Assembly (NCBI GenBank): GCA_947460165.1
Contig: CANHKH010000215.1
Coordinates: 1-6,165 of the forward strand
Length of the DNA: 6,165 bases
Direction of reading: 5' to 3'
Source of the DNA: Comamonadaceae bacterium
GTDB taxonomy: Bacteria > Pseudomonadota > Gammaproteobacteria > Burkholderiales > Burkholderiaceae_C
The notes below the pieces were generated by a model that worked only from the letters and a program-made list of their open reading frames with translations, ran no database searches and had not been told where the DNA came from. Position 1 is the first letter of the stretch. Each line of letters starts with the position of its first letter. Shown here in pieces: positions 1 through 5,022 of the stretch. The position numbers and the translations under genes are program-made.

Positions 1-1638
1 CGAATTCGGGTCCATCGTGGAGTCATGGCCGGTGTAGGAGTCATCGCTCGAGCCGGTGATATAAATATTTCCATTGCCACCAATCGCAATAGCGCGCCCG
101 GTATCTGCCCAAACTCCACCAAATGACTTGATCCAAGACAACTGGCCCGGGGGTGTGTATTTGGCAACATAGGCGTCAATCACGCCCTCATGAACCAGAT
201 TGGGAAATTGGCCACCATAACCAGTGACATACACGTTGCCGCTGGCATCTATGGCGCTGGCAAACGACTCATCAACGCCACCATGCAAGCTGCCATTTTG
301 TGTGGTCAAAAGAGGGTTGCCACCGGCGTCCAATTTCACAAGGATGTAATCCTCTTGCCCTAGGCTGACATTAGCCCCTACTGAACCCGACGTGGTGCCA
401 GATCCCCACAGAACGCCATCGCTGCTCCGATTGATGGCGTAAACACGGTCATCGCCAGCAGCCCCCACAAAGCGCACCCACTCATTGGAATAACTTACTG
501 AGGGGCCGTTGCTGAACTCAATCACATAGCCCCCCACATTGGGGTAATTACCTGAGGGGATATCGACCCACAAGCCATTGCCATTGATGGCCAAGTAATC
601 CTCTTTGATCCCACCGTAAACATGGTTGGGTTCATCAGATGCGGGGTCCCAATTGACAAAGTTGGTCGACGTGTTTTTTTCTGGGCCGTCCAACCAGCGC
701 CAATCGTTTTCTAAGACCCTGTCTGTGCCACCCAGCAACAAGATGCCATTGAAATTGGCCGCCTCAGCCACCAATACCGTTTTGACAAATTCGTTTTCCG
801 TCGCATTGGCGATGGTGGCCACATAGCCTTGGCTCGAGTTCACAGACCTGCCCTGCGCGTCCAACAGTGCCTCGCCAATGGACATGCTGTTTTGTGATAC
901 CACACCATACCAATGCCCATTGGGCCCCAAATACAATTTACTGACGCCAACAGGCGCTGTATGTTCACCCACTTCCAAGGTGGCGTCAGAGAATTTCAGG
1001 TATTCCACACCGATGGCTTGGTCGACGCCATCACGGTTGGCGGTTTTGTCAGTCACCTTGACGCCCAGTTGTGTCGTCCCGCCCAAAATGGGATTGGCGA
1101 CCATGGCTTTCCAGTCGATGGTGTATTCGCTCGCTTGGCCTGAAAACACCAGGGTATCCAAGCCAGTACCACCATCAAAATAGTCATTCCCTTTGTTGCC
1201 GGTCAGTGTGTCATTGCCACTCATGCCCTGAAAGACGTCATCCTTTGCTAAGGTATGGCTGCCCGTGAAAGAGTCATCACCAGCCATCAACGACAATTTA
1301 TAAACCCAATTATTTGGCGTGTCTAAAAATGCCAAGTCGTAGCCTAGGCTGTAGCTGTGTTGGGTGGCCGTCACACCTTGATAAGAAAGTGTAGATTGAG
1401 TGATCTTGCCCAGCACGTCGGCCAAAGTGGTAGCACCATTGGCGATTTGAAACAGCCCATTGAGGGTCAGGTCCAAGGTCAGCCCCGAGTCGCCCACAAA
1501 CGAAAGATTAATCTGCGTTTTATGGCTACCGGCCAGAAGCTTAAAACTGGCTTTGTTGTGGACCAAGGCAAAAAATTGACCCTCTTCTTCGGAGATATTA
1601 TTGGTCCGTTCATTAGGGGTTATACCACTGTAAGCCAT
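1..1638 (-). CDS. RTX / C-type-lectin / SBBP beta-propeller protein, N-terminal 546 residues (3' end outside window)
   Basis: This is probably a large calcium-binding adhesin or carbohydrate-binding protein that is secreted or surface-bound. The frame is open from the ATG at 1638-1636 to the window edge, with an in-frame TAG five codons upstream, so the start is firm. Residues 1-110 form a module I do not recognise. Residues 119-165 hold degenerate RTX nonapeptides (GMSGNDTLTG, NKGNDYFDGG, GTGLDTLVF). Residues 171-224 resemble the segment that follows RTX blocks (NRDGVDQAIGVEYLKFSD). Residues 255-376 look like a C-type-lectin fold: GYVATI, LLGG, WRWLDG, EPN (336-338), EDYLAI (346-351), WVD (357-359), GYVIEF. 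Residues 396-546 are SBBP-like propeller blades (DASGNVYVTG, DAYVAKYTPPGQLSWIKSFGG split across 489-508, GGNGNIYITG). There is no cysteine and no signal peptide, which fits type I export with a signal at the unseen C-terminus. Base composition is lower in G+C than the genes to the right. The domain calls come from motif reading; the ligand is unknown. Confidence 0.88.
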   Translation of the reverse strand, partial: MAYSGITPNERTNNISEEEGQFFALVHNKASFKLLAGSHKTQINLSFVGDSGLTLDLTLNGLFQIANGATTLADVLGKITQSTLSYQGVTATQHSYSLGYDLAFLDTPNNWVYKLSLMAGDDSFTGSHTLAKDDVFQGMSGNDTLTGNKGNDYFDGGTGLDTLVFSGQASEYTIDWKAMVANPILGGTTQLGVKVTDKTANRDGVDQAIGVEYLKFSDATLEVGEHTAPVGVSKLYLGPNGHWYGVVSQNSMSIGEALLDAQGRSVNSSQGYVATIANATENEFVKTVLVAEAANFNGILLLGGTDRVLENDWRWLDGPEKNTSTNFVNWDPASDEPNHVYGGIKEDYLAINGNGLWVDIPSGNYPNVGGYVIEFSNGPSVSYSNEWVRFVGAAGDDRVYAINRSSDGVLWGSGTTSGSVGANVSLGQEDYILVKLDAGGNPLLTTQNGSLHGGVDESFASAIDASGNVYVTGYGGQFPNLVHEGVIDAYVAKYTPPGQLSWIKSFGGVWADTGRAIAIGGNGNIYITGSSDDSYTGHDSTMDPNS

Positions 1639-1755
1639 ACCTGCCCTTTGCTAGAAATCAATGTAAATGATGGTCTGCTTTTGATCAGCTCAGCCCAATC
1701 CTCTTCCCATCCCCTAAATCTATAGATGAGACAGACAGATATTCTTGTTCTCAAT
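1639..1755 (-). other. Upstream region of the RTX/lectin gene
   Basis: This stretch is non-coding as far as I can see and is rich in A+T. It should contain the promoter of the RTX/lectin gene. It has a perfect 10-base palindrome ATCTATAGAT (1718-1727) next to a short direct repeat ACAG ACAG (1731-1738). I found no convincing -35/-10 pair with normal spacing. The palindrome could be a regulator site, but that is only a guess from its symmetry. Confidence 0.35.
1644..1649 (-). promoter_or_regulatory. Ribosome binding site of the RTX/lectin gene
   Basis: On the minus strand AAAGGG lies five bases before the ATG at 1638. Together with the in-frame TAG at 1653-1651 it fixes the start of the long reading frame. 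No other ATG lies between the TAG and this start. Confidence 0.6.
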
Positions 1756-2064
1756 TCAATCTAAATGGTCCGCTTGCCGCGCGCCGTCATCCGTCAGAGC
1801 GTAGACCTCCAAAATTAAAAAGCATCTTATTTTCACTAGATTTCGATCTAGCTTGAGCGCATACAGCCTATCGTATCCAGCTTCAATCACCTTGAGCAAG
1901 TGGCGGCGATGGTTGTCCGCGTTCATTCCCAATATGGTCGAGCGATGCATGAGCATGTCCACTTCGGCCACCGTCATGCCCGTGACAGGGAAGAATTTTT
2001 GCCCACGCACACAGCGGCGCCTAGGCCGTGATGCGACACCATGAGCAATGTTCAGCACCTGCAT
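1756..2064 (-). CDS. Doubtful small ORF, 102 codons, possibly a gene remnant
   Basis: I do not recognise this product. The frame runs from an ATG at 2064 (GGGG five bases upstream, 21 bases past the tRNA terminator) to a TGA at 1758-1756; a second possible start is at 1978 (73 residues). Codons for residues 30-72, including the stretch HRRHLLKVIEAGYDRLYALK, look like coding sequence with G/C-rich third positions. Residues 73-88 are encoded by A+T-rich sequence containing a perfect hairpin (1836-1851). Codons after that again look G/C-rich (VYALTDDGARQADHLD). This pattern suggests a remnant or a gene with a small insertion. The same frame stays open rightwards through the tRNA and against cysM, but that part is an antisense shadow. 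No domain, membrane segment or signal peptide is visible. Confidence 0.25.
   Translation of the reverse strand: MQVLNIAHGVASRPRRRCVRGQKFFPVTGMTVAEVDMLMHRSTILGMNADNHRRHLLKVIEAGYDRLYALKLDRNLVKIRCFLILEVYALTDDGARQADHLD
1836..1851. repeat. Perfect hairpin CTAGAT-TTCG-ATCTAG in an A+T-rich patch
   Basis: Six-base arms flank a four-base loop; on the plus strand the loop is TTCG, the stable UUCG type in RNA. On the minus strand the loop is CGAA, and a T-rich tract (from 1821 to 1811) follows only after 14 more bases, so it does not look like a standard terminator. It lies inside the doubtful ORF at 1756-2064. Confidence 0.5.
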
Positions 2065-2085
2065 GTTGACCCCATGGGGAGGGCC

Positions 2086-2118
2086 AAGAAAAAAGGCCAA
2101 CCCGCAAAGGTTGGCCTT
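2086..2118 (-). terminator. Intrinsic terminator of the tRNA-Leu transcript
   Basis: A perfect 10-base stem (2109-2118 pairs with 2093-2102; arms AAGGCCAACC and GGTTGGCCTT) closes a six-base loop. On the minus strand it runs into six Ts (2094-2089), two of which overlap the stem base. It begins 40 bases past the tRNA 3' end, so it fits termination of the tRNA transcript. The T-run is on the minus-strand side only. Confidence 0.85.
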
Positions 2119-2127
2119 GGTTCGCCT

Positions 2128-2153
2128 GGAACCCGCACAGGTGCTGGGTTTCC
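2128..2153 (-). repeat. Imperfect hairpin in the tRNA-Leu 3' trailer
   Basis: On the minus strand GGAAACCC and GGGTTCC form the arms around an AGCACCTGTGC core that can itself pair GCAC with GTGC. It lies five bases past the CCA end of tRNA-Leu and before the terminator. It could act as a processing structure in the trailer; that role is inferred from position only. Confidence 0.45.
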
Positions 2154-2158
2154 TTAGC

Positions 2159-2243
2159 TGGTGCCCGGGGCCGGAATCGAACCGGCACGCCTTGCGGCGG
2201 GGGATTTTGAGTCCCCTGCGTCTACCAATTTCACCACCCGGGC
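2159..2243 (-). tRNA. tRNA-Leu, anticodon CAA
   Basis: This 85-base gene reads UUG codons. The acceptor stem is GCCCGGG (5', 2243-2237) with CCCGGGC (3'), followed by discriminator A and an encoded CCA at 2161-2159. The D-arm carries AATTGGTAGA. The anticodon arm is GGGGA-CTCAAAA-TCCCC, so the loop gives CAA at positions 34-36. A long variable arm (GCCGCAAGGC region) marks it as class II, and the T-arm holds GGTTCGATTCC. Length, long variable arm and anticodon all agree with leucine. It is divergent from cysM with only 40 bases between them. Its 3' side borders the lower-G+C region, so it is a plausible island attachment site, although no integrase is seen. Confidence 0.96.
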
Positions 2244-2263
2244 GGGATCTGGGAAAGACCGAA

Positions 2264-2269
2264 ATTATG
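2264..2269 (-). promoter_or_regulatory. Candidate -10 box for tRNA-Leu
   Basis: On the minus strand CATAAT matches five of six bases of TATAAT and lies 20 bases before the tRNA 5' end, a reasonable distance for a short 5' leader. The -35 region at normal spacing (AAATTT-like) is poor. Its upstream half falls inside the first codons of cysM on the other strand. Confidence 0.35.
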
Positions 2270-2283
2270 GCACAGTGCAGGGT

Positions 2284-3186
2284 ATGAAATTTCAGACCAT
2301 TGAAGACGTCATCGGCAAAACGCCGCTGGTGGCCCTGCAGCGCATAGGCGCTCAAGATAATGCGGCGCGCGGCAATGTGGTGCTGGGCAAGTTGGAGGGC
2401 AACAACCCGGCAGGCTCGGTCAAAGACAGACCGGCCCTGTCCATGATTGTGCGGGCCGAGGAGCGCGGCGACATCCAGCCGGGCGACACGCTGATTGAGG
2501 CCACCTCGGGCAACACTGGCATTGCGCTGGCCATGGCGGCGGCCATCAAGGGCTACCGCATGGTGCTCATCATGCCTGAGGACTTGTCCATTGAGCGGGC
2601 GCAAACCATGAAGGCGTTTGGCGCTGAGCTCATCCTCACGCCCAAGTCGGGCGGCATGGAGCATGCGCGGGATTTGGCGGGCAAGATGCAGGCCGAGGGC
2701 CAGGGCCTGGTGCTGGACCAGTTTGCCAACGCCGACAACCCGCGCATCCATTACGAGACCACAGGCCCTGAAATTTGGAAGGACACCGACGGCCGAGTCA
2801 CGCACTTTGTGAGCGCCATGGGCACCACGGGCACCATCACCGGGGTCTCGCGCTACCTCAAGGAAAAGAACCCGGCCATCCGCATCGTGGGCGCGCAACC
2901 CAGCGAGGGTTCGCGCATTCCCGGCATACGCAAGTGGCCGCAGGAGTACCTGCCTAAAATTTACGACCCCAGCCATGTGGACGAGCTGGTGTATGTGAGC
3001 CAGCAAGACGCTGAAGACATGTGCAGGCGCATGGCCCGTGAAGAGGGCATTTTTGCTGGCATCTCGGCGGCCGGCGCCTGCTGGGTGGCGCAAGAGATCG
3101 CCCAGCGCGAGCGCGATGCGGTGATTGTTTTTATTGTTTGTGACCGGGGCGACCGCTACCTGTCCACCGGTGTGTTTCCAGCGTGA
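2284..3186 (+). CDS. cysM: Cysteine synthase B (O-acetylserine sulfhydrylase B)
   Basis: This cytosolic PLP enzyme makes L-cysteine from O-acetylserine and sulfide; the CysM type can also use thiosulfate. The product is 300 residues, close to the 303 of E. coli CysM. The PLP lysine is K47 in NPAGSVKDRP, the substrate loop is TSGNTG (74-79), and the phosphate-binding loop is GTTGT (180-184). The stretch GSRIPGIRKWPQEYLP (209-224) and the end CDRGDRYLSTGVF (286-298) are typical of CysM rather than CysK. The ATG at 2284 gives the family's normal N-terminus MKFQTIEDVIGKTPLV, with GCAGGG just upstream as a weak ribosome site. Open frame further upstream runs through the tRNA gene and is not part of the protein. 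It is the first gene of an operon with the Nudix and TusA-family genes. Confidence 0.96.
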   Translation: MKFQTIEDVIGKTPLVALQRIGAQDNAARGNVVLGKLEGNNPAGSVKDRPALSMIVRAEERGDIQPGDTLIEATSGNTGIALAMAAAIKGYRMVLIMPEDLSIERAQTMKAFGAELILTPKSGGMEHARDLAGKMQAEGQGLVLDQFANADNPRIHYETTGPEIWKDTDGRVTHFVSAMGTTGTITGVSRYLKEKNPAIRIVGAQPSEGSRIPGIRKWPQEYLPKIYDPSHVDELVYVSQQDAEDMCRRMAREEGIFAGISAAGACWVAQEIAQRERDAVIVFIVCDRGDRYLSTGVFPA

Positions 3187-3197
3187 AGGACTGAGTC

Positions 3198-3752
3198 ATG
3201 GAATTTCGTTTTTGTCCCCTGTGCGCCAGTGCCCTGGCTTGGCAAACCCTGGCCGAGGACGGGGGCGACAAGTCGCGCCTGCGCTGCACGGCCTGCGCGT
3301 ACACGCACTGGAACAACCCCACGCCGGTGCTTGCGGGCATTGTGCAGGTGGGCGACAAGGTGCTCTTGGCGCGCAATGCCGCCTGGACAGGGCGGCGCTT
3401 TGCGCTGATCACGGGCTTCATGGAGGCGGGCGAGACCCCCGAGGAAGGCATTGCCCGCGAGATCAAGGAAGAAACCAACCTGGAGGTTCAATCCCTCAAG
3501 TTGGTGGGGGTCTACGATTTCAAGCGCATGAACCAAGTCATCATCGCCTACCATGCGTCCGCCATTGGGGAAGTCAGCCTCTCGCCTGAGCTGGCCGAGT
3601 ACAAAATGTACGCGCCCGAAGACTTGATTTGCTGGCCCGCCGGCACCGGCCATGCGCTGGCCGACTGGCTGCGCACCATAGGTATAGAGCCCAGCTACAT
3701 GAGCTGGGAAGAACGAGAAGCCCTGAGCCAAGCGCAGAGCACACAAACATGA
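3198..3752 (+). CDS. Nudix hydrolase with N-terminal zinc ribbon
   Basis: The product (184 residues) should hydrolyse a nucleoside diphosphate linked to another group; the substrate cannot be read from sequence, though NADH or ADP-ribose type compounds are usual for relatives. Residues 6-33 form a zinc ribbon with CPLC (C6, C9) and CTAC (C30, C33). The Nudix domain follows from about 43, and the box starts at G73: G73 and E79, then R87-E88-I89, E91-E92. The usual glycine near the box end is N94, while the metal-binding glutamates are kept. AAGGA (3186-3190) seven bases before the ATG is a good ribosome site and overlaps the cysM stop codon. The gene's own stop overlaps the next start (ATGA). 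Translation with cysM and the TusA-family gene is therefore likely linked. It is shorter than NudC, which has a longer N-terminal domain. Confidence 0.92.
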   Translation: MEFRFCPLCASALAWQTLAEDGGDKSRLRCTACAYTHWNNPTPVLAGIVQVGDKVLLARNAAWTGRRFALITGFMEAGETPEEGIAREIKEETNLEVQSLKLVGVYDFKRMNQVIIAYHASAIGEVSLSPELAEYKMYAPEDLICWPAGTGHALADWLRTIGIEPSYMSWEEREALSQAQSTQT

Positions 3753-3979
3753 CTGTCCACACCACTGAACTCGATACCCGCGGACTGAACTGCCCGCTGC
3801 CCATTTTGAAGGCCAAAAAAGCCCTGGCCGAGATGGCCAGCGGCGAGGTGCTCAAGGTCTTGTCCACCGACCCGGGCTCCACCCGCGACTTTTTGGCCTT
3901 TGCCAAGCAAACCGGCCATGAACTGGTGAGCCAAGAGGCGGCAGGCGCCGAGTTCGTCCACGTCTTAAAGCGCCGCTGA
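3749..3979 (+). CDS. tusA: TusA-family sulfur carrier protein
   Basis: This small cytosolic protein (76 residues; E. coli TusA has 81) carries persulfide sulfur, in TusA itself from the cysteine desulfurase IscS towards 2-thiouridine in tRNA. The family motif is present: LDTRGLNCPLPILKAKKAL, with the persulfide cysteine C15 in CPLP. The second conserved block STDPGSTRD (38-46) matches ADDPATTRD of E. coli TusA. The ATG overlaps the Nudix stop by four bases (ATGA), so translation is probably coupled. Family membership is secure; whether it is the tRNA-thiolation TusA or a paralogue for another sulfur pathway cannot be told, because no tusBCDE genes are in view. The context with cysM supports a sulfur role. 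Confidence 0.88.
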   Translation: MTVHTTELDTRGLNCPLPILKAKKALAEMASGEVLKVLSTDPGSTRDFLAFAKQTGHELVSQEAAGAEFVHVLKRR

Positions 3980-3993
3980 GGGCGCACGCTTTT
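3967..3993. terminator. Possible weak terminator between tusA and galU
   Basis: The convergent junction has AAAGCG (3967-3972) and CGCTTT (3987-3992), and inside it GCGCC (3970-3974) with GGCGC (3981-3985), followed by TTTT at 3990-3993. The two pairings compete and both overlap coding sequence. It could stop transcription from the left side, and the AAA at 3967-3969 could serve the other strand, but it is short. Confidence 0.3.
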
Positions 3994-4904
3994 CAGGCAA
4001 CCGCGCGCAGCGCACCGCCTGGGCGAATGTCGTTGATCTGCAGCTGCTGCAGGTAATGGCGGAAATGGGCGCCCACCTCGGGGTGCTCCAAGGCCAGCTC
4101 GACCGTGGCCTCTAAAAAGCCTTCTTTGCTGCCGCAGTCGTAGCGCTTGCCTTTGTACTGGAAGGCGTACACCGCTTCGTCTTTGATGAGGCCGGCAATG
4201 CCGTCGGTCAGCTGAATTTCACCGCCCACGCCGCCTGTGAGCTGGCGCAGGTGCTTGAAGATGGACGGCGTGAGCACGTAGCGGCCGGCCACACCCATGT
4301 GCGAGGGGGCCAGCTCGGGCGCGGGTTTTTCAACAATGCGCTCCATCTGAATCAGCCCCGGTTGAATCTCGCGGCCAGCCACGATGCCGTAGCGCCGGGT
4401 GTGCTCGGGAGGCACCTCCTGCACGGCCACCACCGAGCGGCCCAGGTGGGCGAACTGCTCGGTCATTTGCGCCAGCACGGGCGGCTGGCCCACCATCAAA
4501 TCGTCGGCCAACAGCACGGCAAAAGGCTTGTTGGAGACCACATGCTCGGCGCACAGCACGGCGTGGCCCAGGCCCAACATGCGGTTTTGGCGCACGTAGG
4601 AAAAATGCATGTCTTCCATCTTGACCGAGCGCAGCAGCGCCAGCAGGTTGTGCTTGCCAGCGGCTTCGAGCTCGTTTTCCAGCTCGTAAGCCGTGTCAAA
4701 GTGGTCCTCAATGGCGCGCTTGCTGCGGCCCGTGACAAACACCATGTGGCGTATGCCCGCGGCGTAGGCCTCTTCCACGGCGTACTGGATCAGCGGCTTG
4801 TCCACCACGGGCAGCATCTCTTTGGGCTGGGCCTTGGTGGCGGGCAAAAAGCGCGTGCCCAGGCCGGCCACGGGGAAGACGGCGATTTTCACGGGTGAAT
4901 TCAT
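3993..4904 (-). CDS. galU: UTP-glucose-1-phosphate uridylyltransferase
   Basis: The enzyme makes UDP-glucose from UTP and glucose-1-phosphate in the cytosol, feeding lipopolysaccharide, exopolysaccharide and galactose metabolism. The product has 303 residues, normal for GalU. The nucleotide-binding signature is PVAGLGTRFLPATKAQPKEM (11-30), followed by LPVVDKPLIQY (31-41). Also seen are the metal and sugar region LLADDLM (131-137), YGIVAG (172-177), VEKP (191-194), GEIQLTD (228-234) and GKRYDCGSKEGFL (252-264). The ATG at 4904 is preceded by AAAGAG with a short spacer. The frame is open further upstream into valS in the wrong frame, which is not coding. It lies 118 bases after valS on the same strand and converges on tusA, with 13 bases between stops. 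Confidence 0.97.
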   Translation of the reverse strand: MNSPVKIAVFPVAGLGTRFLPATKAQPKEMLPVVDKPLIQYAVEEAYAAGIRHMVFVTGRSKRAIEDHFDTAYELENELEAAGKHNLLALLRSVKMEDMHFSYVRQNRMLGLGHAVLCAEHVVSNKPFAVLLADDLMVGQPPVLAQMTEQFAHLGRSVVAVQEVPPEHTRRYGIVAGREIQPGLIQMERIVEKPAPELAPSHMGVAGRYVLTPSIFKHLRQLTGGVGGEIQLTDGIAGLIKDEAVYAFQYKGKRYDCGSKEGFLEATVELALEHPEVGAHFRHYLQQLQINDIRPGGALRAVA

Positions 4905-4935
4905 GAGGGTCTCTTTATTGGCAAGTGATTGAACG

Positions 4936-4962
4936 GGCCTCAGCAAAATAGCACATGAGGCC
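4936..4962. repeat. Inverted repeat around the candidate galU -10 box
   Basis: GGCCTCA (4936-4942) and TGAGGCC (4956-4962) are perfect seven-base arms with a 13-base spacer that contains the candidate -10 box. The symmetry could be an operator or an RNA hairpin. No T-run follows either arm, so it is not a standard terminator. Confidence 0.5.
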
Positions 4963-4972
4963 TCCAAACCAA
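4945..4972 (-). promoter_or_regulatory. Candidate galU promoter
   Basis: On the minus strand TTGGTT (4972-4967) and TATTTT (4950-4945) are separated by 16 bases. TG one base before the -10 box gives an extended -10 (TGCTATTTT). It lies 40 bases before the galU start. The -35 matches only TTG well, so this is a candidate, and read-through from valS is also possible. Confidence 0.35.
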
Positions 4973-4982
4973 GCTCATCAGC

Positions 4983-5009
4983 CTGCACCGCCGGGCAAAA
5001 AAGGTGCAG
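4983..5009. repeat. Inverted repeat just downstream of valS
   Basis: CTGCACC (4983-4989) and GGTGCAG (5003-5009) are perfect seven-base arms with a 13-base spacer. The spacer ends in six As (4997-5002), which are Ts on the valS strand but lie in the loop, not after the stem. It starts 13 bases past the valS stop codon and may form a 3' end structure of the valS message. Confidence 0.5.
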
Positions 5010-5022
5010 TCTGACGCTGTGC

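Noticed and set aside
2..7. GAATTC at the window start as a cloning junction
   Set aside because: The same hexamer occurs at other places in the window (for example near 4897), and the reading frame gives no sign of a join.
559..876. The lectin-like domain as the variable target of a diversity-generating retroelement
   Set aside because: Such targets usually carry the variable repeat near the protein's C-terminus, with a reverse transcriptase and template repeat nearby. Here the domain is in the middle, followed by propeller blades, and neither partner is seen.
1836..1851. The CTAGAT hairpin as an intrinsic terminator
   Set aside because: The T-rich tract on the minus strand begins 14 bases after the stem, and none follows on the plus strand.
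2161..2283. An upstream extension of cysM starting at an ATG at 2161
   Set aside because: The extra residues are encoded by the tRNA-Leu gene. The ATG at 2284 gives the normal CysM N-terminus.
1756..3093. A 445-codon open frame on the minus strand opposite cysM and through tRNA-Leu
   Set aside because: Most of it is antisense to cysM, whose protein motifs are unmistakable, and it then reads through the tRNA gene, giving a well-known artefact peptide. Only the last part (1756-2064) is kept, as a doubtful ORF.
4251..4898. A 215-codon plus-strand frame across galU, rich in His and Gly
   Set aside because: It is the antisense shadow of galU and has the biased composition expected from that.
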